From Membranipora membranacea (taxonomy: Eukaryota > Bryozoa > Gymnolaemata > Cheilostomatida > Membraniporidae), in NCBI GenBank assembly GCA_914767715.1, contig OU612074.1, positions 15,300,062 through 15,364,061 on the forward strand: a stretch of 64,000 bases of DNA. The letters are read 5' to 3'. Below, piece by piece: positions 24,201 to 36,200 of the stretch. The translations under genes were made by a program, and so were the position numbers. The notes under the pieces are model-generated. The model was not told where the DNA came from. It made no database searches and saw only the letters and a list, made by a program, of their open reading frames with translations. Positions within the stretch are counted from its first letter, which is position 1; every line of letters starts with the position of its first letter.

Positions 24201-27200
24201 TATAAAAACCATGTGAGAATAACAGGTAAATAGTCTAAGGTACAATGTTGTTGCAATGTTGCAATATTATGTGGCTGTCACGTTGCCACTTTGTGATTGC
24301 AACGTTGTCACAACGTCGCCACACTGACTCAATGTGTTTCTGGCCTGATACACTGAACTTGTGGCACATTGACGAAGCATTGCAACAATGTCCTAAGAAG
24401 ACATTATATCGGCCACAAGATCTGAAACACGTTTCGGTTCGCTCAATAGGCCTACATCAAAATCTATTTGAATATGGTCCCACGAAGCGAATGACAAGCT
24501 CTGTGATCAGCAGTCAGATTTATTGAACATATCTGGCGTACGTTGATGGATCAGCGGCAGGAAATTTTAATTTTTGTTTGGTTGATACAGCACAGCTCAT
24601 CTCATATCTAGTGGTCAATAAAAATGCATGCAAGTGTTGATGAAAATGGCTAGAGCTACACACATTTATATATAAATTATAATAGTTCAAACGCATGCAA
24701 AGCTTATCCCATTAAGCACTTTTCTGGAGTTCTCAGTCAGTCAGAGTTTGACGATTGCCTCAAGAAATCTCAGCTGAATTATAGTTACCATGAAAAATTA
24801 GGTCCATGCAAAACATGCAGGTGATAAGAAAAAATACAAGACGATATACATACAACATGTTCATACATACCTCCTTTAAAGATAAATCAAAAATGACAAA
24901 CACAATGAATCAATGTTGTTGTACAAAATCTGATCAACAATTTTAGATGAAGCAGATACCCTCATGTTAATTCTGACCTCAATTTATTATCAAAGCAGAT
25001 TGATTGATCTTGATCAATTGTAATGCTGTGGTGCTCTGTTTGCCAGATTCGTCATGTACCAGCATATTTTCAGAGTTCATAGGGCAATTTGAACCGACCG
25101 ATATCAACCAATCCACTTCAACTCCAGCAATATTGTCTTAATAGTAATACAAGCTTGAAACCTGACATATCTGAACTAAGTTTCAACTATCTCATTCCCA
25201 ACTTAATTATACATTTGATGCTTAAAAGAAGAACTTGGATTTATTTATCAGCCAACATATTCAAAGATATTAGCAAAATAGTTGGAGATCCAACACCTTT
25301 TCCGCTTAAGACAGCATAAATTTTATTTCGCTCAAGAATTACGTTGGTTTATCACCATACAAGCCTGCTGAGATGGATGGCCGATTGTTTTCTTAAGTGT
25401 TGCAGACATCAATGAGGAGGCAGTACTATACTATATATAGTTCCCTCCATTCTTACCTCCGTTTTGGCAGTTGCAGATGTAAATCTGTGGGGTGAAAACA
25501 GCAACAGCAGAGCCATCAGTGGCGGTGATCTCAACAGTTTGGTTGGCAGTGAAAGCAACATTATTCCATGTGATAACTCCAGTGGATGAGTCAATTGACA
25601 TCTCGCTAGGTCCTGTTTGTAAAATAAAACATAGCCATTTAGTATATAAGTTTCCTCATGTTGTGGCATAGACACCGATACATAGAGCCTAACCAGTATT
25701 TGCGGTTTTTGTTATTACTGGTTAACCATGCTCAGTGGTAGGGATAGCCTATTACCTTGATGAATTTCAATGTCAAGAAAAAATTCCTGTTACACCCAGA
25801 TAGTAGTGAGGATAGCTGTGGATAGTGGGTTAGTTTTTCAGCAAGTCCATTAATTTTATTCTTGAAAGAAACCCTACCACTGATTTCTATTGGCTCTATT
25901 TCTATGTGTTGTTGATTTCCCTGAAGATTTTTATAGTGTAACTGAATTGGCTGAAAATATCAAACTTGATGGTGATTGGTCAACCATAAAAACGCAGGGA
26001 TGATAACTTCTGATACTAAAGTTTTATGTTTTGGACTTCCCTAATGATTTAATTTCTGTTGAATTTTGATTGGCTGAGAATATTACACTTGATGGTGATT
26101 GGTCAACCATCAACTAGGGTGGGATGAGAACTTCTGATTCTAAAGTTTTATTTGTGAGGTCAGCGGTCTGTCTATATAGGGCTTTGGCAGTGTTTTTTAG
26201 GAGAAATTAACGTTAGGTTACAATTCATCCTTCTATGAATTCTATCATTACAAAGTTTGAGCCTTGGTTGGTCATTGAATATAATGTCTTGGTTAAGTAA
26301 CAGCAGCAGCTATCAAGAGACACCTGCAAAGCCAACAAATGAAATGTGGCACAGCCAAACAATTTGACATTACTCACCCACAACGCTGAATGTGATGTTG
26401 TCTCCATCATTAGCATCGGTGGCGTTCACAGTCAGCAGACTGGCATAAGAGCTTCCTACTACCACCTATCAATCAAAAGATAAGACATTGGATTATGCAT
26501 TAACCAATTTGGTCAACGTGTATAATATAATATAACCAATCAATTAACAAAAAAAATCATTGTTCTTATGGATCAACCACACAAGTGAAATTGGTAGATA
26601 AGGAAAATTCCTGATAAATCATTAAGAAACGATGAAAGGATCCTACACATTGTCGCTTACTAGCCAATGAACAATGACCAGGATATGGCTGATGGCGATT
26701 AATAAATGTGGGACTAGGAGGTAGGAGTAGGAGGTAGCTCAGTTGGTTAGAGCGCCTGCCCTCAATTGCATTGAAAGTCTTTGGATCTAATCCCGCTGCG
26801 GTCTACCGACTACTGGGCTCAATTGATGCCCCAGGTGTGCTCCGACCTGCTTGCAAACTGAGAGAAGCTTGGCGCCGAATACGGTGGCCGCGCCCTTACG
26901 GTACTGATATTTCTCATTCCTCGGACAGAGACAAACATGCGATTTTATCCCAACTTTAACCCAACAGGTTACAAAAATTCATTGTGGTCTGAAAATATAT
27001 GTCATGCTAAATATATATACTGTGTTGCAGGTAGATAGTCAATGAACTTACATAAAGTGTGACGTTCTGGTTGTTGATGACAGGAGCAAAGTTGGCGAGG
27101 GCAGTCTGAGCAGCAACAAGGGTTTGGGAGGCACCGACGGTTGCCAAAGCAGCAGCTTGGTTCTTAGTCACCTGTTAGGGAACAAGCATAGACATTGATA

Positions 27201-30200
27201 TTTTTAATCCCCTATTGAGTCTTTTGCTAAATATAGTGGTTTAAGCCTGAGGCGGACTTCCTCTCCAACAGCTACAATTTGTAACTTTTTCTACCATGCT
27301 AGCATGGTGCAAGCTAACAGTTATTAAACCCCAAACAAGCTAAATTAAACTCTAGCAAACAATTGCTCCACTAGGGTAACATTTCTTTACTTTTTACATA
27401 GCTCTTTAACAGTGACAAGATCGACCCATCAATCACTCTAGCTAACATTAACTCAATGAGAGTATCTTAAACTTACCAGGTAGTCAAACATATACATGTA
27501 CAAACTTTCTCCTTAGCTAGAGAAAATTGGGGTTAGCCAACATTAAGTTAGCTAAAATAAACTCTAGCTAATATTTACTCAATTAAACTTACCAAGTAGT
27601 CAAACATAAATACATGCACAAACTTCCTTAGCTAGAGAAAATTGTGGCTAGCCAACATTCAGTTAGCTAAAATAAACTCTAGCTAATATTTACTTACAAG
27701 GAAGTCAAAGTAGCACTCACTCCTGACGGCGGGATCATCATCAGACGCGGCACCATCGTTACAGATACTGATAGCGGTCGCTCTCTCGCTCGAGTCAGGG
27801 AACATGATGGTGAGGTTTGCGTTGAAAAACTCTGGGGTGAAACTTGCATTATTGAAGCTGGACCAGTCTTCTCCAGATGCTGCAAACAATATGGAAACAA
27901 TTATATAACATTCACGCATGATAATTTTTCATGATGGTAAGTACATGCAGTTTTACAGGTAAGTTTAAATATTCACTTAAAATGTGTATGTTTCTTACGG
28001 TAGGCAAAGAGAGATGTTTCGTTGGTAGTCATCCAAAGAAGACCCCAGTCGTATATTTCTTCCTCAGTAGCTGTAGATGAGTCGAGGTCATAGAGTGTGC
28101 CATTAGGCCAGTAAAAGTCATTAGTTTCGTCACCATCAAAATCACCTACCAACATAGAATAGAACAAATAAGAGGTGACTTACATTCAAGTTGTTAGTAT
28201 TTTAGAGTCAAATCACACGATCAAGTCAAGTCGTAACTTGACTCTTAATGACTCTGGGTTGACTTAGAAATGTAACTGTTAGCGGATTGATAATTCAAAT
28301 GTTTTAGAATGCTTGATTATACCTGCTAATCATTCAGTATCAAGAAGATAGCTATTAATATTTCGGAGTTAATTTCTCATTCAGGGAAAACTCTTTACAG
28401 CCATGTGCGCCTGTATAACTTGATGGCATATGCTACTGGAAATTCAAGCAGACTGTAATAGAATTTGATTTCAAACAATGAGACTAGCCAATGTGTTGGC
28501 TCTGATTGGCTGGTGGGAGGGAGAGAGCCAATCATAGGCCAGATGGTACTGTCCTGGACCGCATTGACATCAAGACTACACTATTATGATGTGTATCTCT
28601 GATCGTTAGAGTCAATTTAATAACATTACTGTTCATGTACCCGCCCCTAACTAATAAAATTGAACACGGGTCGTTACACCAAATTCTTTGTGATGGTACT
28701 CAGACTAAATGAATAAATTCACTCTATATCAATCAGAGATATACATGCAATAGTATATCACGTGATCAGTGTTCCAATTGGCTATATAGTGAATGTGAAA
28801 GTAATTCAGTTTCACTTTCACTATATCCGAATGGATACTTTTAGGGACCTACCATTGGCTCTCTTTCCCACCCAGCAGCCAGTCATATCAGGGCATTTGA
28901 TACCAAATCAGAGCCAACAAACTTGCTAAGCGATACGTACCCATTAGACCCATAAGGTTTCCTGCCATTCCTCCAGGTATGACCATGCTGACTGTCATAA
29001 GTTCAAGGTCAAAACTGGCGGATACTTTAGCTGTTACTTGGTTATCAAAAGCCATGACATAACTTCCGGTGCCGTTGCTTACTCTGACATTACCGAATCT
29101 TGTCTCTGTGTTCCAGTCGTGATTTTCCTCCTCCACACCATCGATGTAAAGCTCTGAAAAACATTGTTTCATTTAGTTTTTTTTTATCTGCAAACCATTC
29201 CATTTGTCAAGAATATATAGTGTTGTTTCTCTTGGCACGCAGTACTCAGCTTAATGAAATATCGGAACATTTTGAGTCAAATATGCGTGAGGTCGAGAAA
29301 GATTCAACAAAACGAAATCTTAAAAAAAGGAGTACTACTGGTTAATTGTGAGACGAGGATCTATTGTGGAAATTTCAAACTCACCGACTTCAGAGAAGTC
29401 TGAGGTGAAGGACACTTGTACTTTAGTACCCCCTTCGAGCTGACCAGCGAATCCAGTGAAAACTGTAGCATCACCAGTATCATTAACTCTTGCAGTTCTA
29501 CCCTGTAAGCAAATAATGGAAGGGCATGAACTCAAGCACAGGCAAAAGTGACCAATTTAGTGACGGTATGTGAACAAAATAAATTATATATATGTTAGAT
29601 TTACTGTGCAAATCTTAGACATAAAAGCATTGTTTCAATCACACTTCATATTTTCGACAAAGTCCACCTTTCAAGAATCATTGAAGATAAGTCCGAAAAC
29701 AATTTTTTTGAAATGTGGGCATTTCACATTCACGAAAAAAAACAAATCAACGCATATAAATACAATAGATAATACACAACAACTCACAGCCGCAATAATG
29801 AAAAAAATACAAAAGGCAATATAAAACACAATGCAAAATGCAATATACAATGCAAAATGCAATGCAATACATCTCACCTGTAGAGTAAAGTTGGAATTGT
29901 CAGTATCTGTAATGAGGGTAAACTCTCCGTGTCCGTTGAATGTGTATATCACATTATCGAGAGTAGTGATATGAGGATCTCCTCTGAGCTGAGATATAGC
30001 CAGAGCCACAAATAGATCCTGAGTACCTGCGGGTCGGTAGGCCAGGAACTCACCGCACAGCTCACTGGTGGAAAGTCCTGAGGCTATGTAATCTTGGCCA
30101 CAGCACATCTCATAAGCCTGTATCAGTGAATTAAGAGATTAAACACTTGGATCGAACATTCAAACATATTTCAGGTGGTGCAACTCCAAATTCAGTCTTT

Positions 30201-33200
30201 GCTGTATAGAATCAAGTAGACAGCATTTGATATTTACTCAACCACATGCAATACTTGCACAGAAAGACAGAAAAAGGTTCTAGAAAGTATTATGGGAACT
30301 GCAACTTCGATAATAATCAAAGTGTTTGTCAGATGGTATGCTATCAATATGGCTTCTATCTTCCTGCTGTATTTTCCTCTTGATTGACCCATATCAACTT
30401 TCTTCCAAAACAATGATATTTAAAAAAATAAAAAAAGATAAAAGCAATTTAAATTTTAAAACATTTAAAACATTTTGAACATTTCAAAATTTTAAAATAT
30501 TAAAAAAAATTTTTAAATTTAAAAACATCTAAAACATTTAATATTTTAAAGCTTTAAGAACTCACCATATCCTGCATGCCCTCTTCCTCACTAGTTTTGT
30601 TAACTAGGACGGTGTTGAGACCATCGACAAGAGCGACAGCGCTGGCAGTAGAACCAACAAGAGCATTCTGGCTATCATAGCAACATCTGAAATTGAGAAA
30701 TTACAAATGGAATGTGAAAATACACGATATCAGATTCAAAATTTTGACTTCTCGAAAGATCATTGCACTCCATCCCCCCTTCCGATATTGATATTGCTTT
30801 ATTTTGCGTATAGTTTAAGCTTTCAGACTTCAAGAACAATATCGTAGGCTTCACTCCATCTTGTTTAATAGACTTTGACCGATATATTTTGCAAGCTTGC
30901 AGGTCATGATTACCCCTATTTTCTTAGGACAGCTTTGAGTGATATACTCTGATCTACGCTCAACAATAATAAAGACATGGCCTTCAAGTTAGGCAATAAA
31001 AATTCTATGATTTCAGATTTTACCTGGTATAAACCTCATAAGACATATCATCACTGTATACGCCCTGAGCACTTCGGTAGCAGGTATATCCAGTGGGGGC
31101 GTCAGTAAGCTCCACATACTGAGATGCGAGAACCTCAGCTATCTGGGAGATGGTACCAGCGCAAAGTTGAGAAGATACCTTCCACTCAAAGTCTATAACA
31201 GAAAGGTTTTACGTTATTGTGGTAAGTAAGTCATGGTTCATTAGCTGGTCTCTTCCTCTATATGTTAGGTGTTTTGGAATTGGGGCTTGGAGTTTGTATT
31301 AAGTGTTTAGGAAATAGGTTGGAGGAAAAACATGCCTACTACATACTACCTCACATGCAGAATGCATTATATAATACATATGTATACATTATTTCTTTTT
31401 TTTCTTTAAACTTAAACACTCTACTTTCCGATATAAAGGGCCACATAAGTAAACATGGGCGCTATGTTTATATGTTTTGTGTATTTCCTCAGTACCAGTG
31501 CCCATCCAAATATTTATAGAAAACTTCTATTACCCATTGAAATGTATGGGTACATATTCAAAATGTGATGGGACAAACTTGTTTTTGTTTGGGACACGGA
31601 CAAAGACATAAAATCAATGACTCACAAGATTCTGAAACATCATAATATATTACATAATATAATAAATTCATATCAATGGTTTGAAATACATACCTTCCTC
31701 ATTGTTCATAAGCCACATTTTACACATGACAGCAGGGCTTTCTGTGTATGAGGCATCGCTGAGGACATACATGAACAGTCCGGAGGCCAATGGTGTCATC
31801 TCTTCGCCCAGCTGATTGTACATATCTGGGTTAGCTATCATAGGCTTAACCATACCGTACCAATCATCTCTCTCGTAGTCCTGTAACGTTACGTAACACA
31901 TTGTATAATACGACGCGACGTCATGTAACCTGACTTGACGTTATGTCTAAAAGCGTAACGTTTCATATCAGAGCCTTTAGTAAGGAAAGCACTAGACGTT
32001 CAAAGCAAGACATCAAGAGAATTCAAACGGCGACATGAGTAATTATAAAAGTGTTAGAGAAAACCAAAGAATCATAACTAGTGCCTTACCAATGGGTTGG
32101 CGCCGGAGGCGTTGTACTCAGAATAGATTCCAACGCCACTGTCAATGTCATTGTATGAAGCTCCGATTCTGGCAGGGTAGAATAGCATGTTGGGGTCTCC
32201 ATAAATGGCGAGCTCCCAGTTCATGGCTCGATCTTGGTACAGGTAGACAGCCATGAGTTTAGTCTTCATCATGTCTCCGCAGATGAGAGCTTGGAATGTG
32301 TTCAGCTGTAATATTATTAGCGTAAAAGTCAAGTAGTAGAGTAAGTTAAGTTACCCGAGTTAAATAAGTAATAGTAAAAGTAATCCAATGTAAAATCACA
32401 CAATTTCTTTAGATTAATTGAGGGATAATTAATTTGAAAATTGAGGCTTTTTAAAAGTTTTCTACACAATAATAATTCTAAATTTTTAACTTTTACATGC
32501 TGTCTAACGGTATCCAAATGATAAAATGATAAATGCAACACTGTGATAGTCAAGTGAAAAATATGAAAATGACAGTAACATGATAAGCTTGTCCGTCTCA
32601 ATTTGACTTTCGAAACATGGCTCATCATTATGCTCAATATTTATACCGTAAAACCTCATAATAAAGTCACCAGACTTAACAAATGAAGGTGACTTAAAAC
32701 ATGATACATGCGGACGCAGCTAATATCAGAATCATGTCTTCCTTTCTGTTGGCCATAGATAGTGAGTGTGTAGATTGATCTCAGAGATAATGTCTTTGAA
32801 TAAGTGCATAATTTTTTAATGTGTGTGGTGACTTGTAAGTGCGAAGCATGTTTTTTAAAAACATAGCAATTCACTTATACGCCTGGATGGCTTTATAGTA
32901 AGGTTTAACGGTAATAATAAATGCTGTAGCTAAACTGGTTTCCAACTCACATCAGTAGCATATGGGTCAGCTACATTTGGGTTCATCTTATTCCATGTAA
33001 CAATATAGGCAAACGAGACATTTCCGACCAGCTGGTGACAATGGGCTTCCTGGTCAGCGAATCCAGTGAAGTCATCAATGTACTTGGTGTAGAATCCTCC
33101 ATCTGTAGACACAGAGCTGTCTGCCCAGTAAGGTGCGGCAATTCCGACGATTCCGCTATCGACTGCGTTCAACTGGGTCTTAGACCACTCCCCGAGACTG

Positions 33201-36200
33201 TTGGATAAAGATTATTATTTGAATCACTGCAATTTTAGAATTGAAAAGCCTCACAAGTGAGATATCGTGTTTCGTTCTGTTAAAGTCTAGAGGTACCCAG
33301 ATACTTTTGTGTCATTCTCTGCAATTAAACAACCAGCTATACCTGAGACGTAAGCTAAACTCGAGTAGTGACTTAAGACTCGAGTGGTGACTTAAGGCTC
33401 GATTGGTGACTTAAGACTCGAGTGGTGACTTAAGACTTGTGGCTTTTTGTAGCTAAACTTACTCTTTCCCATTTGGTTTGGACAGAGGCTTTGGTACAAT
33501 AGGCTCTCCTTTCTTGTAGCTGGTGAATACGACAAGTCCAGACTTGGTGGCATAGAAAGAGTTGACAACTGACTCGTTATCCCATGACATGAGGTAACCG
33601 CCATCTTCAAGGTACACAACTGGTGTTGTCAGAGTGTTGTCATCAGTGTACTCGTTGTCGAATTTACCACTGGTGTCAAAGTCTTGGAGAGCAAAACGAT
33701 CCTGAATTTACAAAAACACACCAATATGAAACATTCTCAAACGCATGCGCCATTTTAAGCTTAGCAAGGTGTCAATTTTAAAAATTCTATCTATGTTTAA
33801 ATTTGGTTTGAAAAAAAAAGAGTTCAAAATCTGGCAGCTTTTATAGTATACATCGATAGAAGTCCCAGTAACAACATTCAAAAACTCAGGCAAGCTGCTT
33901 GGCAAAAGTTTACAAGAGTCAACTATATTAGATTTTGAACTTGTGGACCAATCAAAGATGAGAAATGTGGTCCAGCAACCATACATAAATAGCCATACGC
34001 TAGATCAGGGTCAGATATGATCCCTCATCCGTATAATATATATCAGTGACTAGAACTTACCGTTAAACATTCCTCTCCATCACCTTCGAATCCGCTCTTA
34101 CAGAAACATTCGTAGCTACCGAGGGTGTTTACACATGAGGCTCTGTCTGTGTCATCACACACAGTGCTGTCTCTGTCATCACATTCATTGATGTCTACGC
34201 ACCTGTATGATACAGAAACATTCAGTTATTAGATAGTAGGGGTTAGAGATCAAGGTGACCTTTAGCAAAGTTTGTAACCAGCACCATATCGATGCCGCTA
34301 AATCAGCATATTCAAAAACAGGGTAGGGACTGCTAGTAATCACCTGACAAATTGTTGGCTCTGATATGATTGGCTGTTGGGTGGGCAAAGAGAGCCAATG
34401 GCAGGTCACAGAGAGCACCTAATGAGATATATTGAAAGTGAAATGAATTAATTCACACTCACTATAATATATATAGATACTTTCAGGAAAGTAGCAGTTG
34501 ACCTGACACTCCCACCCACCAGCCAATCAAAGCCAACACATTGGCTAGTAATCGTCTATCATATAAAGTTTTTTTTATTGCTAGAACAGCAGTAATTAGG
34601 ATACTCTTATTGGAGCTGTTCAATATGTAGAATCTGGTTATATCCAAACACTCTGATCATGTGATATACCATTGCACATATATCTCTGACTGATAGAGTA
34701 TGAGATTATTCACCTTCCATGGGAATTTGGTGTGATGATTTCTAGAATTAGGGGTGGGAACAAATAAGTTACACAGACTAGATTGACTCTAACAATCAGA
34801 GATACACATCCTCATAGTGTAATCAATCTTGATGTCGGTGCGTTGCTCAATTAGCCTCGCTTCATGTGAATAGGGCATTTTCTCTAGATGTAGATGATAT
34901 ACAGTGTGACCTGGTTAATTCAGACTTTATAGTTCAGAACTTCTGTTAATTCAGGCAAGAAAAATTGGTCCCTTCAACCAGATCTCGATGCATTCTTATG
35001 TCAATTAATTCAAACTCTGCTTAATTTGGACAAATTTTTGTGGTCCCCAGAGGTTTGAATTAAGTGAACTGCACTGTACTAACATTTTGTTGGAGTCGCC
35101 CGATGCTTCGTAGCCATCAGCGCACACACAACTGTAGTCTCCTTGCAGGTTGACACATTTGGACACAGATGTTAGGGTGGTTGTTGATGATCCTGACTCG
35201 TAACACAGATTTGCTTCTGCGCACTCATTGACGTCTAAAAAATTGAGAATACCTCTGAAAAGTTTGAATGCAAGAATAAAAGACTCAATATTAGCCAAAT
35301 TTGAATCACCTATATATAATCAATTGTAAATGTTACAGCTGTAATACGTACTTGTTCTAAGTATGCTAGAGACTAGCTCGCAGAGACATAACATCAAATA
35401 CACTAGACCTCTAAAACTCAGAGAGCGAGATATGATCTAGCGTGTGGCTAAACTTACAAAAACAGATAGAGCCACAACTTTACAGTAACTATCTAGTGAG
35501 CCTACTTTCATCAATTAGAAAGGCTTACCTAAGCAAGCAGATTCGTCATCGTTGGAGGCATAGCCATCACCACATCGACACTTCTGTAGGCAAGCAAAGA
35601 TTTCGCTATCATAAAGCTCATAACAGGTATGAACTTCGCCGCCGGCTGGGTTACAAACGCTGTTGGAGTGATCACCGAACCGATCGCTACAGGGGTTCAC
35701 TGTGCATGTACATTCTGGAAGTCCAGTGCAGTCCTGTGGTAAAAGAAAAACAGAAAATATTGATGTAATTTGAGATTGCAGAATTTCAATTCCATTTTTC
35801 TGTTAGTGACTGAGCTTCAATCGGCATGATGACAAAACCGTTACCCAAGCCGCCAAAATTTGAAATTAGAAAGTTTGTCCGCTTGCATGCATTTGGTGGC
35901 CTGACAAGTCACGCTGATCATGTGATATACTATTGCATGTATATCTCAGATTGATAGAGAGTGAACTAATTCACTTAGCATGAGTACCATCACAAGGAAT
36001 TGATGTGACGACCCGAGTTTAATTTTACTAATTAGAGGTGGGTATATCTTGGGTACTCTTAGGTTTCTAAATTGACTCTAACAAACAGAGATACACATGA
36101 TAATAGAGAAGCCTCGGTGTAAGTGTCAGGTGTTCATACCTCAGTTTCAACTGAAGCTCCCTCACACTCAAGATCAGCTCTTGTTTCTCCAGCAGAGTCG

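Larger units (their letters stand above)
25457..27879 (-). other. Mucin exons 19-22: post-VWD region and cadherin-like segment
   Basis: Exons 27698-27879, 27052-27171, 26378-26465 and 25457-25612. The first two encode the region after VWD with few Cys (SICNDGAASDDDPAVRSECY). The last two encode VNATDANDGDNITFSVV and MSIDSSTGVITWNNVAF, a cadherin- or Ig-like beta fold in the place where MUC4 and SUSD2 have a similar segment, ending IYICNCQNGG, which opens the EGF array. Family assignment of this fold is by likeness only. Confidence 0.75.

Noticed and set aside
20366-35076. Autonomous transposase for the MITE families
   Set aside because: No transposase-like open frame (DDE or hAT dimerisation motifs) was seen in the window; all elements are non-autonomous.
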